From NCBI RefSeq assembly GCF_000719095.1, contig NZ_JOEH01000012.1:1-64000 (forward strand): DNA of 64,000 bases. Direction: 5' to 3'. Of this stretch, positions 9,850-18,115 are shown piece after piece (within the stretch, counting starts at the first letter, position 1; each line of letters opens with the position of its first letter). The notes under the pieces were generated by a model that was not told where the DNA came from, ran no database searches, and was given only the letters and a program-made list of their open reading frames with translations. This stretch comes from Streptacidiphilus jeojiense. Lineage in GTDB: Bacteria > Actinomycetota > Actinomycetes > Streptomycetales > Streptomycetaceae. A program made the translations under genes and the position numbers.

Positions 9850-10758
9850 TCAGGCGCCGAGGCCGCGGAGTACCAGGTCCAGCAGGGCGAAGGCGAAAAG
9901 CGAGATCCCGACGAAGCCGTTGACCTGGAAGAAGGCCCGGTTGAGCCGGGACAGGTCGCCGGGCTTGACGATGGAGTGCTCGTAGACGAAGGCGCAACAG
10001 ACCACGACCAGGCCCAGCCAGAAGGCCCAGCCTGCGTCGGTGAGCACCGCGAACCAGCCCAGCAGCAGCACCGTCACCAGGTGCGCCCCGCGCGCACCCC
10101 GGAGCGCGGCGTCCACGCCGAAGCGGGCCGGGACCGAGCGCACGCCGTCCGCGCGGTCGGCGGCGACGTCCTGGCAGCCGAAGATCAGGTCGAAGCCGCC
10201 GATCCAGACGCCCACCGCCAGGCCGAGGACCAGGGCGTCCCAGGACCAGGCCCCGGTGACGGCCAGCCAGGCCCCGATCGGGCCCATGGCCTGGGCCAGG
10301 CCCAGGATGGCGTGCGGGAAGTCGGTGAACCGCTTGCCGTAGGGGTAGACCACCATCGGGATGACCGCGATCGGGGCCAGCGCCAGGCAGAGCGGGTTGA
10401 GCAGCGCGGCGGCGCCCAGGAAGACCACCAGCGCCACCGCGGAGCCCGCGTAGGCGGTGCGCAGCGACACCGCGCCGGTGACCAGTTCGCGCCCGGCGGT
10501 GCGCGGGTTCCGGGCGTCGATCTCGCGGTCGATGATCCGGTTCGCGGCCATCGCGAAGGTGCGCAGCCCGACCATGGCGAGGGTCACCAGCAGCAGTTGC
10601 AGCCAGTGCACCGTCCCGTTCTCCAGGAACATGGCGGTGAGGGCGGCGATGTAGGCGAAGGGCAGGGCGAAGACCGAGTGCTCGATCATCACCAGCCGCA
10701 GAAAGGCCTTGGTCCTGCCCGGTGTCTCGACGACCGGGACGGCGGCGGTGGCGCTCAC
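9850..10758 (-). CDS. mqnP: UbiA-family menaquinone prenyltransferase MqnP
   Basis: Membrane prenyltransferase, 302 residues with about eight helices. The first Asp-rich motif is NRIIDREIDARNPRTAGREL (about 57-76) and the second lies in FDLIFGCQDVAADRADGVRS; together they bind Mg-diphosphate of the isoprenoid donor. Family knowledge: in the futalosine route it prenylates 1,4-dihydroxy-6-naphthoate. Its GTG start overlaps the stop of the UbiD-family gene by 3 bases (GTGA), indicating coupled translation. Confidence 0.92.
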   Translation of the reverse strand: MSATAAVPVVETPGRTKAFLRLVMIEHSVFALPFAYIAALTAMFLENGTVHWLQLLLVTLAMVGLRTFAMAANRIIDREIDARNPRTAGRELVTGAVSLRTAYAGSAVALVVFLGAAALLNPLCLALAPIAVIPMVVYPYGKRFTDFPHAILGLAQAMGPIGAWLAVTGAWSWDALVLGLAVGVWIGGFDLIFGCQDVAADRADGVRSVPARFGVDAALRGARGAHLVTVLLLGWFAVLTDAGWAFWLGLVVVCCAFVYEHSIVKPGDLSRLNRAFFQVNGFVGISLFAFALLDLVLRGLGA

Positions 10759-12212
10759 AGCCCGTACTCCTTCCAGCGACGGGAGACCGTCGCGGCCGTT
10801 TCAGGGTCCGAGGCGACCATCTCCGGCCAGCCCCCGTCCCTGGTGTACCCCTCCTCGGGGAGCTTACGGGTTGCGTCGATCCCGGCCTTGCCACCCCAGA
10901 ACTGCTGGTACGAGGCGTGGTCCAGATGGTCCACCGGACCCTCGACCACGCTCAGGTCGCGGCTGTAGTCGACGTTGCCCAGGGCCCGCCAGGCCACCTC
11001 CTGGTAGTCGTGGACGTCGCAGTCCGCGTCCACCACCACGATCAGCTTGGTGAGCGACATCATGTGCGCCCCCCAGATGGCGTGCATCACCTTCTGGGCG
11101 TGTTTCGGGTACTTCTTGTCGATCGAGACGATCACGCAGTTGTGGAAGCCGCCGGCCTCGGGCAGGTCGTAGTCGACGATGTCCGGGACGATGATCTTCA
11201 GCAGCGGCAGGAAGAAGCGCTCGGTGAACTTCCCCAGCGGGCCGTCCTCGGTCGGCGGCCGGCCGACCACGATCGACTGCAGCAGCGGTCGGGACCGCAT
11301 CGTCACGCAGTCGATGGTGAGCGCCGGGAACGGCTCCTGCGGGGTGTAGAAGCCGGTGTGGTCGCCGAACGGACCCTCCGGCAGCGTCACCCCGGGCTCC
11401 AGCCAGCCTTCGAGCACCACCTCGGCGTCGGCCGGAACCTGCAGCGGAACGGTCCTGCAGTCCACCATCCGCACCCGCTCGCCCGCCACGAAGCCGGCGA
11501 ACAGGTACTCGTCGATGTCACCGGGCAGCGGCGCGGTGGCCGCGTAGGTCACCGCCGGCGGGCAGCCGAAGGCGATCGCGACCGGCAGCCGCTCGCCGCG
11601 CCTGGCCGCGACGGCGGCGTGGTTGCGGCTGTCCTTGTGGATCTGCCAGTGCATGCCGATGGTGCGCCGGTCGTGGCGCTGCAGCCGGTAGAGGCCCAGA
11701 TTGCGGATGCCGCTGTCCGGGTCCTTGGTGTGGGTGAGGCCCAGGTTGAAGAAGGAGCCGCCGTCGCCGGGCCAGGTGAACAGCGCCGGCAGCGCGTCCA
11801 GGTCCACCTGGTCGCCGGTCAGCACCACCTGCTGCACCGGTGCGTCGCCCTGCTTCACCTTCCTCGGCGGGACGTGGGTCATCCCGGCCAGCTTGCCGAA
11901 GGCGTCCCGCACCCCGGTGAAGCCGTGCGGCAGTTCCGGCTTCAGCAGGCCGGCGATCTTCTCCGAGATGTCCTCCGCCGACTTCAGGCCCAGCGCCTTG
12001 GCCAGCCGCCGCTCCGTCCCGAAGACGTTCATCGCCAGCGGCATCGCCGCGCCCTTGACGTTCTCGAAGAGCAGCGCGGGGCCCTTGGCCTTCTGCACCC
12101 GGTCGACGATCTCCCCGATCTCCAGGTACGGGTCGACCTCCACCTTGATCCGCCGGAGGTCGCCCTCCCGTTCCAGCGCCCGAAGAAAGGACCGAAGATC
12201 GTCGTATGCCAT
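10755..12212 (-). CDS. mqnL: UbiD-family menaquinone decarboxylase
   Basis: prFMN-dependent decarboxylase removing the carboxylate from the prenylated naphthoate intermediate. 485 residues. Seen: AYDDLRSFLRALEREGDL opening, NVFGTERRLAKALGL, the IGMHWQIHKDSRNHA block, VLEGWLEPGVTLPEGPFGDHTGFY (with the Glu and Asp of the active site) and the terminal FTERFFLPLLKIIVPDIVDYDLPEAGGFHNCVIVSIDKKYPKHAQKV region. It is first in a three-gene minus-strand run with UbiA- and UbiX-family genes. The gene faces away from the NCS1 permease with about 150 bases between. Confidence 0.93.
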   Translation of the reverse strand: MAYDDLRSFLRALEREGDLRRIKVEVDPYLEIGEIVDRVQKAKGPALLFENVKGAAMPLAMNVFGTERRLAKALGLKSAEDISEKIAGLLKPELPHGFTGVRDAFGKLAGMTHVPPRKVKQGDAPVQQVVLTGDQVDLDALPALFTWPGDGGSFFNLGLTHTKDPDSGIRNLGLYRLQRHDRRTIGMHWQIHKDSRNHAAVAARRGERLPVAIAFGCPPAVTYAATAPLPGDIDEYLFAGFVAGERVRMVDCRTVPLQVPADAEVVLEGWLEPGVTLPEGPFGDHTGFYTPQEPFPALTIDCVTMRSRPLLQSIVVGRPPTEDGPLGKFTERFFLPLLKIIVPDIVDYDLPEAGGFHNCVIVSIDKKYPKHAQKVMHAIWGAHMMSLTKLIVVVDADCDVHDYQEVAWRALGNVDYSRDLSVVEGPVDHLDHASYQQFWGGKAGIDATRKLPEEGYTRDGGWPEMVASDPETAATVSRRWKEYGL

Positions 12213-12360
12213 ACGTGCCAGTATCGTCCACGGGCTAGGCTGCCCCGCACGGACACCGCCGGTAACGCACCGGCCGACGTACAGAACGTACGCAGTAACC
12301 CCGCGTAGACCCGTCGTTCCGACCGTTTACGGGTTCCTTACGGGCGCCGACACTGACCCT

Positions 12361-13797
12361 ATGACCGCCGCCCCCACAGAGATATCCGAGTACGGCGACC
12401 ACGTACTCGCCGTCGAACCCACCGGTGCAGAGCCCGTGCCCGAGGCCGCCAGACACGGCCGACCGCTCGGACTGCTCTGGACCTGGACCTCCCCCAACAT
12501 GGAGTTCGCCACCGTCTTCGTCGGCGTCCTGGCCGTCGGCGTCTTCGGTCTCGGCTTCTGGCAGGCCGTGCTGGCGATCGTGCTGGGCACCGGCCTGGGC
12601 GCCGTCGCCCACGGCTTCCTCGGCCTCAGCGGCCCCCGCCACGGTGTGCCGCAGATGGTCGCGGGCCGCAGCGCCTTCGGCTACTGGGGCAACGCCCTGC
12701 CGGCCGGCCTCAACGCCCTCACCGCGGGCATCGGCTGGTTCGCCGTCAACAGCGTCAGCGCGGCGTACGCGCTGAACACGCTGCTCGGCTGGCCCGCGCT
12801 GCTGTGCCTGTTCATCGTGGTGGTGCTGCAGGTCGGCATCGCCTACTTCGGCCACAACTTCATCCAGAGCGCCGAGAAGTACACCTTCCCGCTGCTGGCC
12901 GTGGTCTTCCTGATCGCCGCCGGGGTCATCCTCAGCAAGTCGGACGTCTCTGCGGCGACCGGTGCGCACGCCTTCCCCGGCGCATTCCTGCTGACCGCCG
13001 GCGCGACCTTCGGCTACGCCGCCGGGTGGACGCCGTACGGCTCCGACTACACCCGCTACCTGCCCAAGTCCGCACCCAAGTGGGCGGTCGGGCTGTGGCC
13101 GGCGTTGGGCGTCTTCCTCTCCTGCGTGCTGCTGGAGATCGTCGGCGCGGCATCGGCGACGATCGCCGCACCCACCGACCTCTCCCCCACCGCCGCCTTC
13201 ACCCACGCCCTGCCGACCTGGCTCGCGGACCTCACCCTGCTGGCCATCGCGGTCGGCGGCATCGCCGCCAACGCCCTCAACATCTACTCGGGCTCGCTCT
13301 CCTTCGTCGCCATGGGCATCAAGCTCCCGGCGGCGGTACGCCGTGCGACGGTGGCGCTGGTCTTCGGCGTGGCCGGCACCCTGGTCGCCTGGTCCGGCCT
13401 GCACGACTCGGGCACGAAGTACGAGAACTTCCTGCTGGTCATCACCTACTGGATCGGCCCCTGGCTGGCCATCGTCTTCACCGACCGGGTGCTGCGGCGC
13501 GGGCAGTCCGACGAGGAGATCGCCTCGCTCTTGGGCAACAAGGCCTTCAGCAACTGGGCTGCGCCGATCGCGATGGCGGCCGGCACCGGGCTCGGCGTCT
13601 GGCTCTTCTCCAACCAGACCGACTACACCGGCGTCCTCCCCAAGCACGTCCCCGCACTCGGCGACATCGCCTTCGCCGGGGGGTTCGTCATCGCCGGCGC
13701 GCTGTACCTGCTCCTCCGCCTGGTCCCCGGCCTCGGCCCGGTCACCGGCTCCACCAAGGGCATCCCGGCATCGGCGCCGGAGCCGGCCGAAGCCTGA
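12361..13797 (+). CDS. NCS1 cytosine/purine permease
   Basis: Secondary transporter of the nucleobase:cation symporter-1 family, 478 residues, about 12 helices. Family motifs: LGLLWTWTSPNMEF (entry of TM1), GLSGPRHGVPQMVAGRSAFGYWGN, TAGATFGYAAGWTPYGSDYTRYLP, and ALNIYSGSLSFVAMGIKLP. Closest to the CodB/purine-cytosine branch rather than hydantoin or thiamine permeases. The ATG at 12361 matches the first family residues; the open frame further upstream is antisense to the UbiD-family gene. A cytosine-deaminase-type gene 1.6 kb away supports cytosine as substrate. Confidence 0.88.
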   Translation: MTAAPTEISEYGDHVLAVEPTGAEPVPEAARHGRPLGLLWTWTSPNMEFATVFVGVLAVGVFGLGFWQAVLAIVLGTGLGAVAHGFLGLSGPRHGVPQMVAGRSAFGYWGNALPAGLNALTAGIGWFAVNSVSAAYALNTLLGWPALLCLFIVVVLQVGIAYFGHNFIQSAEKYTFPLLAVVFLIAAGVILSKSDVSAATGAHAFPGAFLLTAGATFGYAAGWTPYGSDYTRYLPKSAPKWAVGLWPALGVFLSCVLLEIVGAASATIAAPTDLSPTAAFTHALPTWLADLTLLAIAVGGIAANALNIYSGSLSFVAMGIKLPAAVRRATVALVFGVAGTLVAWSGLHDSGTKYENFLLVITYWIGPWLAIVFTDRVLRRGQSDEEIASLLGNKAFSNWAAPIAMAAGTGLGVWLFSNQTDYTGVLPKHVPALGDIAFAGGFVIAGALYLLLRLVPGLGPVTGSTKGIPASAPEPAEA

Positions 13798-13819
13798 CCG
13801 TCAGCGACGGTTCCTGTCC

Positions 13820-13891
13820 GCGCAGTTCCCCGCGCCCCTGAGGTGTTGCAACTGGCTCAGTTGCACTTGCTAGGGGCGCGGGGAACTGCGC
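13820..13891. repeat. Dispersed GC-rich inverted repeat, copy 2
   Basis: Complete copy: outer 20-base arm GCGCAGTTCCCCGCGCCCCT, an inner near-palindrome TGCAACTGGCTCAGTTGCA, and the complementary outer arm ending at 13891. It lies between the convergent permease and PucR genes, 23 bases after the permease stop. Expected to fold as a long hairpin and end transcription from both sides. Confidence 0.85.
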
Positions 13892-13919
13892 GAACGGCAA
13901 CCACCCACGACGTAGCGGG

Positions 13920-13960
13920 TTGCAACCGGGCTCAGTTGCACTCCCTCAGGGGCGCGGGGC
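13920..13960. repeat. Dispersed repeat, partial copy 3
   Basis: A second, degenerate copy just after copy 2: the inner near-palindrome (TGCAACCGGGCTCAGTTGCA) followed by AGGGGCGCGGGGC, after which the arm diverges. It looks like a decayed tandem duplicate. Confidence 0.65.
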
Positions 13961-14009
13961 TGTGCCTGTTGAACAGCGTGCGCTGCCAACCATGCACCCA
14001 CCCGCACGA

Positions 14010-15266
14010 TCAATCCCCGGCCCGCAGCAACCTCTGCGCGCAGCAGGCCAGCAGCAGCTCCGCATGGGCGTCGGCCTCGCCGACGGGAAGTCCCAGCAGG
14101 GACTCGATCCGCTCCAACCGCTGGTACAGCGACTGCCGCCCCACATGCAGGATCGCTGCCGTACGGGTCGGGCTGCAGCCGTTCCGCAGGTGCACCTCCA
14201 GGGTGCGGACCAGGTCGCTCGGGTGCGCCGCCTCCCATTCCAGCAGTGGCCCCAGCGCCCGGCTGACCAGCTGCGCGAGCCGGTCCCGCGAGGCCGGGGT
14301 GAGCCCGTCGCCGACGAGCTGCCGCTCCAGGGCCAGCGCCCTGGACGAGGTGACCAGCGCGCCCTCGCAGCACTGCGGCTCCGCGGCCGGAACGCTCAGC
14401 GCCAGCGTCAGTGCGGTGCGCGCCTCGCGCAGCGACTCGCCCCAGCGGCTCCACGCCGCCTCCCCCGGCGCCGCAGGCCCCAGCGCGACCGTCAGCGCCG
14501 CCCCCGCGGCAGCCTCCCCCGCCGCCGCGACGACCGCGCCCTGCACCGCGCGTACCGCGTCGCCGCTGCCGTTCACCCGCGCCGGAACGCTCACCAGCGC
14601 GGCGACCACACCGTCCGCCCCCGCCGCCCGCAGCAGCCGTCCGCCGAGCAGTTCGGCGGCACGGTCCAGCACCGCGACCGCCGCCGCGCCGGGCCCGGTC
14701 GCCGCCGCGCCGACCAGACGGTGCGTCCGGTCCACGGCGAAGTCCAGGGCCCTGGCCCGGGCCAGTACGTCCGACTGGCTCAGCGCCGTGCCCTCGGCGA
14801 GTTCCACCAGCAGGGCGGAGACCCGTCCGTCCCGGTCGTGGGCGGGGTGCGGACGGTCCGTCAGCGACTGGGTGACGATGGCCGTATTGGCGGCCTCCGC
14901 GATGCGGATGAAGGGCACCACCGCCCGCAGCGCGACCAGCGGCAGACCGCGCCTGCGGCTCTCGTCCACCAGCTCGTACGGCATCTCGGTGAGGGTGCGC
15001 CCCAGCTCGACGGCGATGCCGGCGACCCCGCGCTCGGCCAGCTCGCGGACGTAGTGGCGACGCGCGCCGGCGTCCGCCCCGGCCAGGCCGAGGCCGGTGG
15101 TGAGCAGCAGTTCGCCGCCGGACAGCAGCGGGCCGATCTCGTAGATCTCGCTGGAGTGCACCCAGCGCACCGGCCGGTCCAGGCCCTTGCCCCCGCACAG
15201 GATCTCGGGCGCGGCATCGCCGAGGACGTCGAAGGAGAGGATCTCGCGGAGTGTGAGTGCGGCCAA
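14010..15266 (-). CDS. PucR-family transcriptional regulator
   Basis: 418 residues. The N-terminus LTLREILSFDVLGDAAPEILCGGKGLDRPVRWVHSSEIYEIGPLLSGGELLLTTG is the PucR ligand domain. A central GGDEF-like PucR region follows, and the C-terminal helix-turn-helix reads LVRTLEVHLRNGCSPTRTAAILHVGRQSLYQRLERIESLLG. Members control purine, allantoin or amino-sugar catabolism. The TTG at 15266 is chosen since GGGAG sits at the right distance and the domain starts at once; a GTG further up is less likely. Divergent from the cytosine deaminase/dioxygenase pair and convergent with the permease, so it probably regulates this nucleobase module. Confidence 0.88.
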   Translation of the reverse strand: MAALTLREILSFDVLGDAAPEILCGGKGLDRPVRWVHSSEIYEIGPLLSGGELLLTTGLGLAGADAGARRHYVRELAERGVAGIAVELGRTLTEMPYELVDESRRRGLPLVALRAVVPFIRIAEAANTAIVTQSLTDRPHPAHDRDGRVSALLVELAEGTALSQSDVLARARALDFAVDRTHRLVGAAATGPGAAAVAVLDRAAELLGGRLLRAAGADGVVAALVSVPARVNGSGDAVRAVQGAVVAAAGEAAAGAALTVALGPAAPGEAAWSRWGESLREARTALTLALSVPAAEPQCCEGALVTSSRALALERQLVGDGLTPASRDRLAQLVSRALGPLLEWEAAHPSDLVRTLEVHLRNGCSPTRTAAILHVGRQSLYQRLERIESLLGLPVGEADAHAELLLACCAQRLLRAGD

Positions 15267-15390
15267 GGCGACTCCCGGGGCAGATCGTTCACAGGGGAAA
15301 GGCAGGGACGACACGGCGTCAGCGGCGAGGTGGCCTGGAGCGTACTTTCCGCACGTTGCCCCGGTGTTTCGGGAACGGGAAAGTGGACCC

Positions 15391-15834
15391 ATGACAGACA
15401 CCTCACATCTGCTGGCGGTCGCCGTCGAGGAGGCCAGGGCGGGCCTGGCCGAGGGCGGCATCCCGATCGGCGCCGCGCTCTTCGGCCCGGACGGCGAGCT
15501 GCTGGGCCGCGGGCACAACCGCCGGGTGCAGGACGGCGACCCGTCGATGCACGCGGAGACCGCGGCCTTCCGCAACGCGGGACGGCTGCGCGGCTACGGC
15601 CGGACCACGATGGTGACCACGCTGTCGCCGTGCTGGTACTGCTCGGGCCTGGTCCGGCAGTTCGGCATCGGCCGGGTCGTCATCGGCGAGGCCGCCACCT
15701 TCCACGGCGGCCACGACTGGCTGGCCGAGCACGGTGTCGAGGTCGTCCTGCTGGACGACCCGGAGTGCACGGCGCTGATGCGCGACTTCATTGGGGCCAA
15801 GCCCGAGCTGTGGTTCGAGGACATCGGCGAATGA
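15391..15834 (+). CDS. Yeast-type cytosine deaminase
   Basis: Zinc hydrolase of the cytidine-deaminase fold, 147 residues. Zinc/catalytic residues are H54-A-E56 and P80-C-W-Y-C84. It resembles fungal Fcy1-type cytosine deaminase along its length rather than E. coli CodA (an amidohydrolase) or TadA: EGGIPIGAALF, GRGHNRRVQDG, TLSPCWYCSGLV, IGEAATFHGG and above all the C-terminus WFEDIGE, which I recall as the end of the yeast enzyme. It would convert cytosine to uracil. Divergent from the PucR gene and followed 26 bases later by a dioxygenase. Guanine or another base remains possible as substrate. Confidence 0.82.
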   Translation: MTDTSHLLAVAVEEARAGLAEGGIPIGAALFGPDGELLGRGHNRRVQDGDPSMHAETAAFRNAGRLRGYGRTTMVTTLSPCWYCSGLVRQFGIGRVVIGEAATFHGGHDWLAEHGVEVVLLDDPECTALMRDFIGAKPELWFEDIGE

Positions 15835-15860
15835 CGAGAACAGACGAAGGCAGGTACAGC

Positions 15861-16829
15861 ATGTCCCCCCGTATCCCCGTGATCGACCTGGCCCCCTGGC
15901 TGTCCGGCGACCCGGACGCCCGGGCCCGTACCGCGGCCGCCGTGGACGCCGCGCTGAGTCAGGCCGGCTTCCTGCTGATCACCGGACACGGCGTGAGCCG
16001 CGAGCAGCGCGAGGGCGTGCGCGAGGCAGCCCGGGCGTTCTTCGCGCTGCCGACGGCAGTCAAGCAGCGGTACGGGGTGAGCGTCGGCGGCCGGGGCTGG
16101 CTGGCGAAGGGCGCCGAGGCCAACGGCTACTCGGAGGGCACCGAGACCCCGCCGGACCTCAAGGAGTCCTGGACGGTCGGCGCCGACCGCCCCTCCGGCG
16201 ACGCCGAGATCGACGACTTCTGGTTCCAGCCGAACCGCTGGCCGGAGGCCGAGGCCCCGGCGCTGCAGAAGACCGTCGAGGAGTACATGACCACGATGCG
16301 CTCGGTCGCCGACGAGGTGCTGCGGCTGCTGGGCGCGGCGCTCGGGCAGCAGACCACCTTCTTCACCGACCACACCGCGCACCCCACCTACACCCTGAAC
16401 ATCAACTGGTACCCGGGCACCGGCGTCGTCGGCGAACCGCAGCCGGGCCAGTTCCGGATCGGCCCGCACACCGACTTCGGCACGGTCACGCTGCTGGACC
16501 GGCAGCAGGGCAAGGGCGGCCTGCAGGTCTACATCGACCCGGCCGACGGCGGCGTGGGCTGGGAGGACGCCCCGTACGACCCGGACGCGCTGACGGTGAA
16601 CATCGGCGACCTGATGGCGCGCTGGACCGGCGACCGCTGGAAGTCCGGCCGGCACCAGGTGCTGCCGCCGTCGCCGGAGGCCCCGGAGGAGGACCTGATG
16701 TCGCTGGTCTACTTCTACGAGTGCGACCCGCACACCACCGTCGCCCCGGTCGGAGGCCCGGTGGCGTACGAGCCGGTGGACTCCTCCGCCTACCTCAGGG
16801 CCAAGCTGGAGGCCATCAGCGTGGGCTGA
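15861..16829 (+). CDS. Isopenicillin N synthase-like Fe(II) dioxygenase
   Basis: 322 residues, jelly-roll non-haem iron oxygenase. The N-terminal DIOX_N part is IPVIDLAPWL and GFLLITGHGVSREQREGV. The iron ligands are H203-T-D205 (GPHTDFGTVTLLDRQ) and H265 (SGRHQVLPP). The usual 2-oxoglutarate-binding Arg-x-Ser is not seen: the position reads L279-M-S281. Plant and fungal relatives include thymine 7-hydroxylase, which would suit a pyrimidine module, but the substrate is not shown. An ATG at 15831 that overlaps the deaminase stop would add 10 residues; the ATG at 15861 fits the family start. Probably co-transcribed with the deaminase. Confidence 0.88.
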   Translation: MSPRIPVIDLAPWLSGDPDARARTAAAVDAALSQAGFLLITGHGVSREQREGVREAARAFFALPTAVKQRYGVSVGGRGWLAKGAEANGYSEGTETPPDLKESWTVGADRPSGDAEIDDFWFQPNRWPEAEAPALQKTVEEYMTTMRSVADEVLRLLGAALGQQTTFFTDHTAHPTYTLNINWYPGTGVVGEPQPGQFRIGPHTDFGTVTLLDRQQGKGGLQVYIDPADGGVGWEDAPYDPDALTVNIGDLMARWTGDRWKSGRHQVLPPSPEAPEEDLMSLVYFYECDPHTTVAPVGGPVAYEPVDSSAYLRAKLEAISVG

Positions 16830-16836
16830 CAGCGGA

Positions 16837-17736
16837 TCAGCTGTGGCCGAGCTCCTCGGCCGGGTCGTCGGCGCCGACCGACCCGCCGTGCGGGTCGGGG
16901 TGCAGCGGGAAGCTCTCCACGCTGAACTCGTCCAGCACCGGCGGCGGGGGCTGCGGCGGGGCCGGCATCACCGCGGCCTCGGAGTGGCCCCCGCAGCCGA
17001 AGTCCAGCGCCACCACATGGCCGTCGGCCGGGCCGAACTCGTTGGCGCAGATGCCGAAGGTCTGGCTGAGCGTCCCGGCGACCGGGATCAGGAAGCCGCA
17101 GGAGTTGCAGTTGGCCGGGGCGGCCTGGGCCATCGGTGTGTGCGCGCCGAACTGCTTCTCCCACCGGTCCGCGGCCAGGTGCAGGCCCAGCCGGGACAGC
17201 ACCCGGGCCCGGCCCAGGCCCAGCTCCAGCGCGACCGAGGCGATGGAGCCGCGCTCGGTCGGGGTGGCCAGCTCCATGTCCGCGGCGACGGCCGCCTCCG
17301 CGGCGGCCGCGTCGGCCAGGGCGGAGTTGGGCGCCGGCTCGTCCTCGCCGGACCAGCCGGGCTCCAGCCGCAGGTCGTCCTCGTCGGTCGGCAGCAGGTC
17401 GCCGGGGCCCATGTCGCCAGGGCGCAGCCGCTCGCTCCAGGGCACCCACTGCGGCGCGATCAGCGCGTCGGCACCCGGCAGCAGCACCGTTTCGTCAAGG
17501 GTGACCTGCTTGCTGCGGGAGGCGCGGGTGACCGTGACGGCCCAGCGCCAGCCCCGGTAGGCCCACTCGTTGGTCGCGAAGTAGTGCGTAACGACGCGCT
17601 CGCCGTCGACCTCCACGCCCAGGTGCTCGCCGACGGCGGCCTCGCCGGCCGCCTCCACGGCGGCGGCCCGGGCGAAGTCCACAGCTTCCGCACAGAGCCG
17701 GTCAGGGGTACGGCTTCGCGTCGTCGCAGCACTCAT
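16837..17736 (-). CDS. DUF3027 protein
   Basis: 299 residues, soluble, of the actinobacterial DUF3027 family. Seen: RLCAEAVDFARAAAVEAAG opening, HYFATNEWAYRGWRWAVTVTRA, WVPWSERLRPGDMGPGDLLPTDEDDLRL, then a C-terminal block with CNSCGFLIP and GICANEFGPADGHVVALDFGCGGHSE. The two Cys pairs and the His suggest a bound metal. Function unknown. Start at the ATG at 17736; the frame extends 33 codons upstream but without family similarity. Convergent with the dioxygenase (7-base gap). Confidence 0.85.
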   Translation of the reverse strand: MSAATTRSRTPDRLCAEAVDFARAAAVEAAGEAAVGEHLGVEVDGERVVTHYFATNEWAYRGWRWAVTVTRASRSKQVTLDETVLLPGADALIAPQWVPWSERLRPGDMGPGDLLPTDEDDLRLEPGWSGEDEPAPNSALADAAAAEAAVAADMELATPTERGSIASVALELGLGRARVLSRLGLHLAADRWEKQFGAHTPMAQAAPANCNSCGFLIPVAGTLSQTFGICANEFGPADGHVVALDFGCGGHSEAAVMPAPPQPPPPVLDEFSVESFPLHPDPHGGSVGADDPAEELGHS

Positions 17737-18115
17737 CACAGGATCGATTCTCTCCCAAAGACTGTCTCCGGTACGCCACCGTCTCCGGCGGCATGGCGTG
17801 GTACGCCTGCCGCGGGCGTCGACAGACGTCCCCATTTCTGCGTTGCTGCGCGACTCCGCGGGCCGGTCCCGCTGCGCCGAGGACGGCGCGGCCGGACCGC
17901 CGCAGGACGGTCACGCGGTACTGCTGGGCGGTGCGAAAAGGTATTGGCGCGGCGTCCCCGCCGGAAACGGCGGAATGCCACTGGGTGCACGGTACCGGTC
18001 GCGCGGCCGGAGGGGACAGTCCCTTACCACTTGTGACCACTCGGGTCCGCGCCACACTGATCGGCTCATAGCAGAAAGCCAGCATGACAGCCGATCGGTC
18101 GGGCAGGATGGCGAC
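17737..18115. other. Divergent intergenic region DUF3027 / MFS
   Basis: 379 bases without a convincing gene. Open frames here show no coding bias or family similarity. It must hold the promoters of both divergent genes. I see no strong palindrome or terminator. Confidence 0.5.

Noticed and set aside
13920..16829. A 969-codon open frame on the + strand covering the dioxygenase and 1.9 kb before it
   Set aside because: The upstream part is antisense to PucR and runs through the deaminase gene in another frame. Only the part from 15861 has family similarity and a start.
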